Positions 1-11,173 of a stretch of DNA of 64,000 nt are shown piece after piece. The stretch's first letter is position 1. Each line of letters begins with the position of its first letter. The translations under genes were made by a program, and so were the position numbers. The notes under the pieces were generated by a model. It was not told the DNA's origin. It was given only the letters and a program-made list of their open reading frames with translations, and did not search any database. The stretch is from Paramacrobiotus metropolitanus (taxonomy: Eukaryota; Tardigrada; Eutardigrada; Parachela; Macrobiotidae). The stretch covers positions 62,001 to 126,000 of the forward strand of contig NW_026570406.1 in the NCBI RefSeq assembly GCF_019649055.1, given 5' to 3'.

Positions 1-722
1 TTATCAGAGCAATCGCCCATTACGTCTCCCCGACCCAAAGAAACTGGGACGAACTGGTACCCACAATGACTCATCACCTGAATACCATGAAGCAGGACAC
101 TGTCCGCTATTCGCCTTACGAATTACTTTATGGATACCGACCGAATCTCCCGTTAGATACAGAATTAGATCAGACCCCCATTCCGCTTAATATTCCCGAT
201 GACGCTTTCACTCAGGGAGTTTTTCGTTATCTTGAGCAGGTCAGGGAAATCGCCCGCTTAAGAGCCAATAGCAGTCAAGATCGTTCCGGCCCCCGTTTCA
301 ATGCAACTCGCCGTAACCGCATTTTCGCACCAGGTGACTTGGTCCTCCTCCGGTGCCCTCCGCAGATCCAAAATCCTGATAATCTAGCTCTTAGTCCGAA
401 GTTTCTCCCGAAATGGCACGGACCATGGAGAGTGGTCCGAAAGGATTCGTTAGTGAATTACACCATCGAATCCGTCCGGGGCCGACCAAAACAACAGATG
501 GTTCACGTTCAGCGTCTTAGGCATTACACTGAGCGCATGGATTCTGCGTTTCCAGTGCCTGCCTCCGAAGTTGATGGACCTGACGCTTTGAATAATATAA
601 GTAATGTCGATCTCGACGCATCCTGCGAGGTTGCACCACAGCCACCTCCGCGGAACCGCAGCTCTGTACGGCGGTCGGAACGGCTCCGAGTAAAGCATGC
701 AGGGGAAGCGCAACCCCTTTGA
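1..722 (+). CDS. Ty3/gypsy-type Pol, integrase C-terminal part (partial, 5' end outside window)
   Basis: The frame is open from base 3 to a TGA at 720-722, so the gene starts before the window. The protein reads as the end of a retroelement integrase catalytic core (NWDELVPTMTHHLNT, then SPYELLYGYRP, the usual YNT...SPFELLYG block) followed by the C-terminal chromatin/DNA-binding region (GDLVLLRCPP, KFLPKWHGPWRV, VHVQRLRHY). This order is typical of Ty3/gypsy and retroviral integrases, which insert element cDNA in the nucleus. The last 60 residues are basic and low-complexity. No lesion is visible in this part. The Env-like ORF 300 bases downstream makes it likely that both belong to one envelope-bearing element. 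Family identity is well supported by the motifs; the finer clade is not. Confidence 0.85.
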   Translation, partial: IRAIAHYVSPTQRNWDELVPTMTHHLNTMKQDTVRYSPYELLYGYRPNLPLDTELDQTPIPLNIPDDAFTQGVFRYLEQVREIARLRANSSQDRSGPRFNATRRNRIFAPGDLVLLRCPPQIQNPDNLALSPKFLPKWHGPWRVVRKDSLVNYTIESVRGRPKQQMVHVQRLRHYTERMDSAFPVPASEVDGPDALNNISNVDLDASCEVAPQPPPRNRSSVRRSERLRVKHAGEAQPL

Positions 723-1017
723 GCTATCTTTTTCTAGGTGTTAAATGTCACGTTTGAACTTTGTCTTGTGTTCAGAATATTCGCATTTCTCGTATTTTCC
801 CGTGTTTTAATTATATGTACAAGTACATAGAAAATAAAATAAAACCATATATACCCATGTCTCCGGTTTAAAAAAAAAAAAAAACTTAAAAAAAAGGGAT
901 AAAGGTGTCAACAACGCGGTAGAACTTTGGTGGTTAGACCAGTATTACCTTTTATTGTGGTCGAAGTCAGAAATTGTAAGTTAATAATTTATGGCACGAT
1001 GACCTCTTCTTTTATAG
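723..1017 (+). other. Pol-Env spacer with poly(A)-like stretch and candidate splice acceptor
   Basis: There is no ORF here. AATAAA occurs at 833-838 and is followed about 30 bases later by a run of about 15 A (870-884), which looks like a poly(A) signal with a tail-like tract. A pyrimidine-rich stretch ending in TTTATAG at 1011-1017 sits directly before the open frame of the Env-like ORF. That ORF has no ATG near its start, so the position fits a 3' splice site. Spliced env mRNAs are known from gypsy/errantiviruses; use of this site is inference. Confidence 0.4.
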
Positions 1018-4000
1018 TTGGCTAGCCATCTTGATCCCCCAGTTTTTCAAGTCCAAGGCAAAAACCCCTCTACCCTTGGCAACGATTTCGTGGTGGATCA
1101 CTTCGGCATGTATGGGGTGGAGACCGTGACGACAATTATCAGCAAATTGTCCGACGACGGACCGTTTCTCAAGGTCCCTTACGTCGCGAAATTTCTTGGC
1201 ACGCTTTTCGACGAGACGGACATCGCTTGCTTTACATCGTTTTTTACGGAGTTCCAGGCTCATTTACGACAAGCCGAGTTGACGTCGTACTCCAGCGCGT
1301 TGAATCAAATGCATACCCATGTTCCCGGGAAAGAGCTCATGGTTTCGCTTCACCTGGCAAAGTTGTTCGTCGCTCAAACCGGTTCCCATACAGCTTTTCC
1401 GGCGCCTTTTTACTGCGGGTGTGCCTCCACCACCTTAAAACCGGATCGGACATCATTAGTCATAGCCACCGGTCCAACTGGGCCTTGCGTTGCGCAGACC
1501 GTCCGATGGACTTCGGATCAGCAGGTTACCACCACTTGTCGACGTCCGGCTCAACGATTTGGTCTTTTCCGGGGTTTCAGCCGCGCTCCCAAGTTCTTCT
1601 GCAAGGACTGCTTTAATAAGGCTTTGAATCACGAGTTGTGTAACGACGGTTGCTTTCATGCAAGCCCCGATGACCCAGGTGTGGAGCTCTGTCGCCAGGG
1701 ACACCCGAATCGCCGGGGATACCTTCAGTGCCTTCATTGCCAATATGAGAATCGCTACAAGGTGAGCCGCCTTGCGGAAAATGTCGTCGGCCCTCGCCGA
1801 CGACGCGTTTACAACACCCAAATTGCGTTTGGGATGCGGGAACATTTCTTCCAGATTTTGGATGCTCCACACCAGGCGTTCACACCACAGGAATATGTCG
1901 AAGTACGTTACCTCTCTACCTCCTCAGGAGAAGCACGCCATATTCTGGATCGGGTTCGAGGTTTAATCACGCGTCAGGACTCTGGTTTCTTTCATCGTAA
2001 TAGTCGCTTTTTCACAAATACTTTCATGCATATGCTCCGGTCCGATCCGCTGCTCTTCCAGTTCATGTCACTGGTCCCGCGCGACCCATCTGAGGAACGC
2101 CTCGCGTACAAGGCCGTTTTACCATTTCTCCCCATCTTTTCTAACATCCCAACTAGTGTTCCTGGAATCGACGTCTTCACCAGCAAGTTACCGTACCATG
2201 ACACCGCGGAAGACTTCGATTGTCTCTGCTTCACCAATAAGAAATCCACCTCGTTCCTTGGATGGACCGCCCAGGATTACTACACATCTCCCTCGGTGAC
2301 CCTGAAGTACTGCCGCACCACCGCCGTCTTCAGCGAACAATTATGTGGAACTCACAAAGCCAATGGAATTTGCAATCGACCGGCTGACCCACGACGCATC
2401 TTTAAGGCCGTCTATCCGACTCCGATCACAGCCTGTGCCTCCTGCCTGGAGGCGGTGTTCCAACATGCGGTGTGCGTTTGCGAAAATCGAGTGGTCCTTA
2501 AAAACCTGGATAAACTGGACCGCTGTCCTAGCGGTCACCTGTATCACTCGTCTTGCCACATTCATAACGGCTGTCCTCATTGTTTTTACATGAAAAAGAA
2601 GCCGGATGATGACATCACCGTCATCTTGGACCCAATGGAACCTCCCCCACTAGCGTCCCCGTCTGTAAGTAGCGGAGCTACTCCAGCTGACGTCGATGCG
2701 CTGCTTAGTGCGAATTTACCCAGCTCCGGATCCGTAAACATCGACGACTTGTTAGTTTTCGCGAATGGCGTCTCAACTGACCACGACGATGAAACTTCCG
2801 ATGCGGACTCCACCGTTTCAGTAACAACGTCGGAGACTGCTCATCCTCCAAATGGTCTTCAGCAAATCGCCATGGATTACCCTGCTGCCGTAGACAGTTC
2901 TTCTGGGAACGACGCCGAAATGCCAGACGACGTCTTCGAACCCCCAGCGGGGAATCCCCTGAATGCGGATTCATCAGGTATCACTCCCGAGCGTTCCACT
3001 TCGCATGATATCCGACTTCCAACACCAACGCCAAGCCCTCGACGCCGTATCATGGCTACATTGTTCCTTACTCTTCTTTCCTGTGCTCTGGTCGGTGCCG
3101 ATTTAAACAAAACGTTGTGTGACTGCACTTCGACGAAATTCATTGGATTAGCGGACCTCCAGGGACTTATTCGCTGTGGTAGTACCAGCGGAAAGGTCCG
3201 AACCTCTTTACCGGTAAGTTATCGAGTCCATGAACATCGTCCTAAGTCCCGTACGTTTCATGGCTACGTGTGTAAACTCGTACAGAAAAGCATCGTACAG
3301 GAGGGTTTCCTGTTTTGGTCTTATAACACCCAACGAGTCGACGTGATCGTGCCCATTTCAGCGGATGCCTGCCGTGCGATGGTTAATTCTGGGAAATGTG
3401 GATCGAATCCCATGGTCCAGTCTGGACGTGTATGGCTCTTCGACGGCATTCCCACGGTCGAACGTCGTTGGAACCAGGTACGCCAAGCGGATCTCTTAAC
3501 TTGTCTTTTCGAGGAGGTAACTCTTGAGGTTGCCTGCGAGAACTGTCCTGTTCTCGCAGCCACAGGGGAAATTTCTTCCAACTTTTCCGCCGGGTCGAGC
3601 GTCCATCCCCAAGAAACCTTTGTATGGGACAGCCACATGCTGCCCCAGGAATGTCAGTATCGTCCCATCCTGAAAGGACAAGCCACCTGGATTGTCTTTG
3701 ATACCGGGTTCGCTCACCTCCAGGATCACAACCAGCAGGTGTCTTGGTACCTTCAGGAACGCAGACACGAGCTCTGCGGACCCACGAAAGGTTTCGTGTA
3801 CACCGTCAAGAACCATCCCACGTTGCTGGTTTCCTTCAATCAGACTAGTGTACCTCCACGACTTCTTTTCCTAAACCAGTTTCTCCCCATCGGAGTAACC
3901 GTACTCTATTTCCGCCCGACGATACAGGTCTCGCGTTGGCCGCGCACCTCCAGTACATCGAAGACTACTTTGCCTATATGGAACTGGACATCGCGCGTCA

Positions 4001-4972
4001 CCTCTCGGCACTCCAGTGCCAGGCCGATCACCAGACAGTTCGGCAGTTGGAACTCGTTAGCTTAAACTCACCCCTGAATGCAGCACACTTCCTCGGGTAC
4101 CCGCATTGCTTCGCCGCAGTTGTCCGTGACTTTCACGCTAGCATCTACCAGTGTGCTCCGTCAACGTCTCCATTTTTGCGGTTCCCGGGCATTGTGGTCC
4201 CCAACCTCGTTTTCGCATCCAGGCGGGAAACCACACCATGCTCCGTACGGTCGATTATGATGGTATGCTTATCCGTCCAGCCGTAGATTGCTACCACCGA
4301 TACGATGTGGTCACCATTGACGGACTCCCGTATCGCTATCAGGATGGAGACTGGACGCTCGTGAACCCCAGTTTTCACCCATCGGTCCAGGCCTATGCCC
4401 ATCGCATAGAACCACTTGAAGATAATACGGAGGAACTTCTCGGTGGTTCCCTGCGTGAGGATCCGCTGCGGTTTCTGGACCTTACGGCTGAAATAAGTGG
4501 TATGATGATGGTGAACGGACTGAGTAATTTTACTCGCCTTATCACCCCAACCACTGAACGCCAGGACCTGGAATCACTCAGTCTGCTTAACGGTGTGACT
4601 TCCCTGGCCTTCCTTCTTGTGGTGTTCATGATCCTTTGTTGTGTTTGCGTCCGCTTCAATCGTAGCATATGTTGTTTTTTTCACTACCTTTTCCAGTGTC
4701 TCGGGTTTTATGGACGGATGCGACGCTGGACACCTCCCCGGACTGTGCGACCACCTCCGGAACCCACTGGGGTCGACCCGCCCGATTACGTGGATGAGGA
4801 CGGACTTTCGCAAACGTTCCCAGACCCTCCAAATATATCGGCAACGGCTCCCCCACCATTACCTCCGCGACCGCAAGTAGTTCCCGGAACACCGCACGCC
4901 AATTCAACGGCTCGGGTAACATTCGCAGGACGGACCGCCACCTATCACCCGGCGCTAGCGCCTTGTTCTTGA
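1018..4972 (+). pseudogene. Env-like glycoprotein ORF with N-terminal zinc/RING-like region, broken by two frameshifts
   Basis: A long frame runs 1018-4065. Its first ~678 residues are Cys/His-rich: a zinc-ribbon-like cluster near residues 190-245, and a RING-H2-like pattern from C473/C476 to C519/C522 with the block CPSGHLYHSSC. An acidic, proline-rich linker follows. At 3052 an ATG opens a hydrophobic signal-peptide-like start (MATLFLTLLSCALVGA), then a cysteine-rich ectodomain with NXS/T sites. Homology-like coding continues in another frame from about 3900 (ORF 3936-4286) and in a third from about 4150 (4151-4972), so two one-base indels break it. The third segment ends with a transmembrane stretch (SLAFLLVVFMILCCVCV) and a Cys- and Pro-rich tail, as in a type I viral envelope protein. 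The glycoprotein superfamily is not recognised; a class III-type fold is only a possibility. This copy cannot make full-length Env without correction. Confidence 0.6.
3052..3117 (+). other. Signal-peptide-like start inside the Env-like ORF
   Basis: ATG at 3052 begins a short hydrophobic run ending in small residues, followed by a cysteine-rich, N-glycosylation-rich segment. It is the natural start of the secreted glycoprotein, or an internal signal if the upstream zinc-binding part is translated as one polyprotein. Confidence 0.5.
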
Positions 4973-6725
4973 GAAGTGGCTGGCCATGCGGTGTATATTA
5001 TGTAAATTATAGGTTGTAGAAAACCCCGATCGTAAAATGTAATCGTTGTATTCGTGTTGAACGCTCCGTCGTCAGCACAATTCCCTTACTTTGCGACAAT
5101 TTCAAAAACAGATTTTTCTTTATTTATAAAGCGATATCATCTTTTCCTAACAATGAATAAAAGCCATAAAAATTGTTATTCAAATATTGCCCATTTTGTT
5201 TAGCTAATAGGTTCGTTAAAACCACATAAACATAAAAAAAAAAAAATTTTTTATTAATGCTTCTATCGGTGTTGATTTGTAACAATAATTTTAATATTGG
5301 TTTTCAAACAAAAGAAAATTATTAGTCGATTTCCTAATATCTGCTGTACATGACGCTGTAATCCCGGACAAGAGTGGCGACTATCCATCAGACACACCGA
5401 GCCTCGGGAGACATAATACGGGTACGTACGTTGTAGTCCGGAGTAATATTTTCCTTTAGTACGAGCTCATTTACTTCATTAATTGTATCGTTAGTTAACA
5501 AACTGCCGGTCAAAATACGAGGGTTATTTAATAATCTTTGAACATGTCGTGACCTTGAACTGATATTATTCATAACTGTACGGGAATTTTGACCAAAACT
5601 CCATTGCGTGATATCCCACGCCCTACTATACGGCCGCGCACAACCTGACAACCGTTCCACCGGATCCCCTTAATGTGCTTAAACTGCCAAGTCTTTCGGC
5701 GTCGATAATTTAATAGCTGTGCACAACCGCAAATACCATCAAATCAGGCGTAATCGTGTCCAGTTGCGCCAACAACTGTAGGCGGTTCGGACAACAGCAC
5801 CATAAGGGTTAACGCCCTGCGGTGCTGCGTCGCCCGTCGGCGCGGACACTGATTACAACCCAGAGGCGGTGAAACGGTGCAAGAACGAAACGCGTATACC
5901 ACCAAAACGGGAATTTATTTTTTATTTTGAAAAAAAAAACCAAAAAACGATTTTGTAATACCTAAAGCACTGGATATCGCCAGCAGCCTTGCCATGGACA
6001 CTACAGTGCCGCTGCGCTGATATGTTGTGGGATCAGGGATATCACGCAAACGGGATGGGAATTTCCGATAATTGGGCGCAATTAATTGATCTATGGTCAC
6101 GTCGTATGTCAAAGGCTACTAGATAGCTTATATATCGCAATCTAATTGCGGGTTTACTATGCAAAATATTACAAAATATTGCAATATATATATATTCTGC
6201 GATGACTTTCTGTTCTTTAAAACCGGCCGCAAAATTGCAAAATCAGAAAAAAAATAGGACAGTGTATTTTTTATAATTTAATCCTTATCTGTAAACCTCC
6301 GGACGAAGTTATCTTTCTCGAATCCGGCTTCCACTGGAAGTCGAGTTTGGCCCCCCGCAGTGCAGGTGCTCCTGCAGAGCTGTCCCTGCGTTGTCCGCAC
6401 CTCGACTACCAGAAGCCCGCGTAGTGGGTTTCAATGCCTGGCCGTAATCCATACCCCGTCAGCGGTGTACGTTTGTCACTCCTTAAAGCAAAATTGCAAA
6501 AATACGAACGTTTTCGTAAAATTGCGGGGATTATTTCGTTCAAATATTTCACTACGATAAATTAATAACTAACGAAAAAAAAAACAACCTTGTTGAGATT
6601 CTCTCGTTCGAATATTTAATTATTATAAACAAATGCGAAAAAAAAAACCTTATTATTATGCTACTTATTCATAATATGTAGTTTAGTATTTATTTCGGGA
6701 AGAGAGGAAAAGTTCTGAAAACAAA

Positions 6726-6810
6726 ACAATTCGGGTTGTTCTCCTTCAATAGAAAATAAAATAAAAAAAAAACTACAATTCGGGTTGTTCTCCTTCAATA
6801 GAAAATAAAA
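6726..6810. repeat. Direct repeat of a 36-nt unit
   Basis: The unit beginning ACAATTCGGGTTGTTCTCC occurs at 6726-6761 and again at 6775-6810, separated by an A-rich spacer. The copies are identical, which suggests a recent local duplication. Confidence 0.85.
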
Positions 6811-7509
6811 ATTAAAAACCAAACGGGTGTTGAAAACTCCCGATGCATATTTTATTTATTGCTTATGTAATATACGGATACGCATAATATGGCCATCCAG
6901 CTACTCAGGGTTTTATCTGCGGACCAGATCGGATCAAAGGAACGTTCACCGGGCTACCACTCACAGCACCAGAAGGAACTCCGGAAGCATGGACGGTATT
7001 ACCAGGACACCACACCAATGTTGCGTCGCGGATATTAACATCCATGCCATACTGGCCACATTGACATCATCCTCCCCATACATCTTCTCATATCACCGAT
7101 ATCGTGGTGTTATCATATAATATGCATGCACATAACATACAGATCGTTTGTAAAGTTGCCTGCCCGATTGCTTTTAACTATTTTTCTGTGTAACATTAAC
7201 ACTGTTTTTGGTACGTTATAAGCTTCACTGTTTTCGTGGCAATAGACTGCGGACAGTCTTCATATCGGAGAAAAGTGTTACGTTAGCGATGTTTTAATGC
7301 GATAATTCTCCCTATGATTCACGATATCTTGTATCAGATATACTATCCGTATAAATACTTACATGTTCGCTAAAATCAACAGAGTTACCCTACCAGTCTT
7401 ATGTTCCGAACTTTGCTTCCTACTGTGTACTGACAATCACCAATAAAGGCTTGTAATATCTATTCGCCGGTTTTGCCATTTGCTCTGCCTAAGTTTCGTA
7501 ACAATCAGA

Positions 7510-7595
7510 AGGCATAAAAGCAGAAAAGGCGAAGGAGTAGGCGTAAAACTTAAAAGAGAAGGCGAAGGCAAGGGAGAAGGCGGAAGGAGAAGGCC
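7510..7595. repeat. Purine-rich GAAGGC/GGAGAAGG tract
   Basis: About 80 bases are nearly all purine on the + strand with degenerate GAAGGC and GGAGAAGG units. It is simple-sequence DNA; a 60-residue basic ORF here is a by-product. Confidence 0.6.
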
Positions 7596-9145
7596 ACTCA
7601 TATATAGCCCGCCCACGTACCTTCGACGGCGAAACAGCGGCGAACCCGGATTGAGACTTTAATGCCGAAATCTAAGGTTTGCACCGTGGCGCAGCAAACA
7701 CCAGAATAATGAGATCGGATCCTACAGCCAGCGCAGCTGCGCTGTAGATCCGTCAAAACACCACAAAAATGTGCGGGGTGGAAATCCCCAGAAACAGCGA
7801 AACACAACAGCGAATGGCCAATTATGAAGCCGGAGCTATCGGCCTATAATGTGGAACTCAGGATGAGTCCAGGACGGTGATCCAGACGGACAGGATCCCG
7901 TGGAGTATGCAATGCTAATTGTATACGGCTAGTGTTACAACACACGGCAACCGTTCAGCAAGTGCAAACTTTATGACTGACCAAGACTGAATCACGGTGC
8001 ATTCGGCGAGCCGCATTCAGCTGCCACTCATCAACACATTCGCATGTGGCGCGATAGAGAACAGAGAGAAACGGCTCTAAAGCCGATATTAACAAAAGAC
8101 CAGCTAGACATAGCACAGACGGAGAATCCGTACGTACAACCCGGATACGGTGTACGCAGTGCAAGCCCTCGCTCACAGGCCTTCACAAGCGCATACGATG
8201 AATGAGCGCCGCATATCCGTCGCTATATCCGCTTAGTCAGCAGTAAGCGCGGCAACCGTGTTCTCTCTGTTCTTTGTCTAACTCTGTTCTTTGTCTAAAA
8301 AGCTAAAGCCGCAAAACCGGTTCCGAGGTAAAGTAACCACTTGTACTTCCTGCGCCGTATAGTTTGTTAAAAGATTTAATTAGCCATCTCAGTCTGCATC
8401 GCATCCAGAAACTGATTCTTTTATCTAATGTTACTTTTTGCAGTAGTCTTATTAGCTGATAAACTTGAGAATGCACCTTTACGGTGAACAGAATTTCCAG
8501 TTTTATCCCGTGCACCGCTGGAATTCGGTGGATGTGCTGACGGAGAGCGGACTCTTCCAGCACGGCGAAGTGATCGACGTGGCCGAGAAGGGCCTGATCG
8601 TGGATTTCCACTGCAGCGACCAACGGTCGCAGTTCGTCCGCTACGACAAAATTTTTAACGCTTCCGTCGTCTTCGGTTCCGCGGCTTCCCAAAACTGGCT
8701 CTGCGAACTGCAGTGGAATTACGCACTGTCGGAGAATGCCATGGTGGAAGTGCTGTGGCGCTCGCAACCGGGTGCTGCCTGGATGTGGTACCCTGCGCGG
8801 CTCCTGCATCGTGCTTTCTTCTTTCCCTTTCACGATATTGGCCTCGCGTATGGCGAAGTGGAGTTGGATGGTCGACGTCAAACGGAACTGTTCTCCGCCG
8901 ACCAAGTGCGTTTCCCGCCATCGAAGGAAGATTTGGCTCAACGAGCGCTGAAAGAAGGCTCCTTTGCTTCGCGAGAGCAGCGTTTGCCTAACAATTTTTG
9001 GTCGGACACCACGTCTCTGTCATGTAATCACTTTCGCGAATACCTTCAGTTTTTCGGCAACGAAGTTCGTGTTGTATCGATGCTGAGCGAAACACTGAAG
9101 TATGTGCAGCGAACAGCCGCGAAGCCCCTGACAGAGAAGGATGTG

Positions 9146-9706
9146 GTGCGTACCTGTGTGCTTACAGTACACTACAAGTTTTTCGACTCTTTTCTTATTA
9201 TTCTTGATTCATAATGCAACTGAAATTACGAGGAACATCAAGGATTCATACAATTAATTAATTACCATCTAATAATTAAGCTTGTCTATTTGTGATTTAT
9301 AATGACCATTTCGAATTTTTTTTAGCTTTATTGATTTAAAAAATTTTAGTCGCACTGTATGTTGACTTTTGATCGCTCTTTCCTCTGGAATGCGTTCAGG
9401 ATTTTTTTTCCAGATCATCCAGATTGTTGATTTTCGAAATCTGTAAGAATGGTAACTAAAATGAACCAGTTTTATATTTTTTCAGCTTTAAAGTTCGAAT
9501 TGTGTTCGCATGTGTTATGTACTACAAGAGCTAAGCGCTAATTTCTAACTGTAGACGCACTAATACTTATCCTAGCATTTTTACGTATAACGCGTCTTTT
9601 CCTGGAAAACCTTATGGGTTCAGCTTCGCTTTTCTGCCACACGACTAAATGACAGAGATTAATATGGGCAGAGTGTGCCGTTTTTTACGTGGGTTGTGTT
9701 TGATAG
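9146..9706 (+). other. Intron 1 of copy A
   Basis: 561 bases, GT-AG. Parts such as the ATTTTAGTCGCACTGTATGTTG segment match intron 1 of copy B near 25475, supporting duplication of the whole locus. Confidence 0.65.
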
Positions 9707-10684
9707 GCAACTAAGTACGAGTCAAGCCGAAAGGCGTTTGCACAGCTTCAACGGCTGCAAAATCAAAAGCAGGATGTTCCAGTGCAAACGCCGTTTAACG
9801 CGATCGAGACACCGGCAAAGCGCAAGCATCCTGATGACGATGCACAGCCGGAGGTGGAACGTCTCTTACCAAGTGCACCGCATCTCCTGCGCGAGATCTT
9901 CCAGTCCATGGACAGTGTCGGCCGAGTGAAACTGCGTCGCGTCTGTCCGCTGTGGAATTGACCTCTTGAGCGACGCGGATAGCGGGAAAACAGTCCGGAT
10001 ATCCTTCTCCACGAACCCGTTTTTCCCACTGGTAGGGGAGAATTTCATTTATGTGTACGGCGGCGTGGCTGGTCTCATCAAGTGCATGAACAGTTCCACG
10101 CAGCGCTTGATTATCGAGTGTGTCCACGGGGAGAATTTGGACGGTGCGCTGGTGGCGATGAAGTGGATGCTGCGTGACAAACACCTCAAACAGCTCATCT
10201 TCCATAGCGTGGAACTCGTGTGGGACGATCGTTTCGTGGAGCAGTACGTCAGCAGCGGCGATGTGGAGGTTGCGGAGGTGGAGGGTGATGGCAACACACT
10301 GGTGCGACGCCTGGCCCAGCACTTCAACAATCTGGCGCCCAGGTGCGACGAAATCCGACTGCGCCGATGTGATATTAACTGCCTGGAGCAGATGACCGTG
10401 GTTGTTGCGCATGCGACAATGAAGCCGGGGGCCACGGATATCGAAGCGCAATTCTGGGATCTGTACGAGTCCAGTCTGTCTCGTAAGGAAGTGAATCTGG
10501 AAGAAACGGCGGACTGGATTCGCACAGGATCGGAAGCGCTTCGCACGATGATTGCGAAGGTAAAATGCCAATAAAAAACTGTGGTTGGTTGGTTTGCTGA
10601 TATGTCCTCGTCAGTTGAAATTAATCGCCGATCCGGCAATAGCTTACTGTCAAGAATTTACAATCATTAAGAGTGAAACGAATC

Positions 10685-10780
10685 TACAATGGACTCCTAA
10701 ATGTGGTTACACTTAAAGCCGATAGCGCTATGCGTACGCGTGGCTATGTGTAACCACATTAATTTATGAAGTCCACTGTA
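10685..10780. mobile_element. 92-bp MITE (Tc1/mariner-type) with TA target-site duplication
   Basis: The element at 10687-10778 begins CAATGGACT and ends AGTCCACTG (inverted with one mismatch). A second inner pair, ATGTGGTTACAC / GTGTAACCACAT, makes a long hairpin. It is flanked by TA on both sides. The paralogous intron of copy B has a single TA at 26823-26824 in otherwise matching sequence, so the pre-insertion site is directly visible. Confidence 0.9.
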
Positions 10781-11173
10781 TCTGGTACAAGAAAATATTG
10801 TGTGAATGAATATTGTTTCATTTAAACAATATTATGTTCTTGTGCATTTATGAGTATCTGAACCAGCCTGTAGATATACTGGAAAATCATTGGCGGAATT
10901 ATTTGTACAGTGTAAGCAAACGTATTTTGTTAGCTTGCATTTGTACGTACAGTAATTAAAGTACTAGTGCAGTAATTATATTTGGTTCAAGATTTTGTTT
11001 ATGTGTAGTACCTCAATGAATGGCAAAGCAGCGATCCGCGCTTAACTACGCAGTATCGCGATCACGAGTGGACGGTGGAGAATCTGAAAGATCTGGATGT
11101 CTCCAAGCTGACCATCCTCACTCTGCGCGCCCTGAAGGAAGTCCTTCCCGAAGATATGATGGAAGATGTGTAA

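Larger units (their letters stand above)
4973..8470. other. AT-rich intergenic stretch, no supported gene
   Basis: Only short ORFs without recognisable motifs are present (for example a 90-residue minus ORF at 5388-5660 and 97 residues at 6827-7120). The 3' LTR of the element at 1-4972 should lie here, but no matching copy is inside the window, so its end cannot be placed. Long A runs are common, and there are a duplicated 36-mer at 6726-6810 and a purine-rich tract near 7515. Confidence 0.6.
8471..11173 (+). pseudogene. F-box-like family copy A, three exons, one-base frameshift in exon 2
   Basis: Exons inferred by alignment with the intact copy at 24538-27231: exon 1 8471-9145 (ATG in MHLYGEQ, donor GTGCGT after GAT GTG), exon 2 9707-10559 (acceptor TGATAG, donor GTAAAA), exon 3 11009-11173 (acceptor GTGTAG, stop TAA). 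All junctions are phase 0. Exon 1 encodes 225 residues with the family blocks WNSVDVLTESGLFQHG and VEVLWRSQPGAAWMWY. Exon 2 begins with an F-box-like segment (LLREIFQSMDSV...VKLRRVCPLW). There the sequence reads TGGAATTGACC where the intact copy has TGGAATGACC; the extra T at about 9958 creates an immediate TGA and shifts the remaining frame (open at 9966-10574). Exon 3 gives the same protein as in copy B except one residue. A 92-bp MITE sits in intron 2. Probably a recent pseudogene unless the extra base is a read error. Confidence 0.8.

Noticed and set aside
870-900. Poly(A) tail of a processed pseudogene
   Set aside because: It follows a retroelement integrase ORF directly and has no flanking target duplication that I can find; left as an A-rich spacer.
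5388-6112. Possible gene or terminal inverted repeats from a 14-base match (TTGCGTGATATCCC near 5603 and its complement near 6037)
   Set aside because: A 14-base inverted match is not rare in 64 kb, and no flanking duplication or element structure was found.
8303-8941. 212-residue minus-strand ORF opposite exon 1 of copy A
   Set aside because: Mirror of the family exon; similar antisense ORFs occur opposite exon 1 or 2 in other copies, as expected from codon composition.
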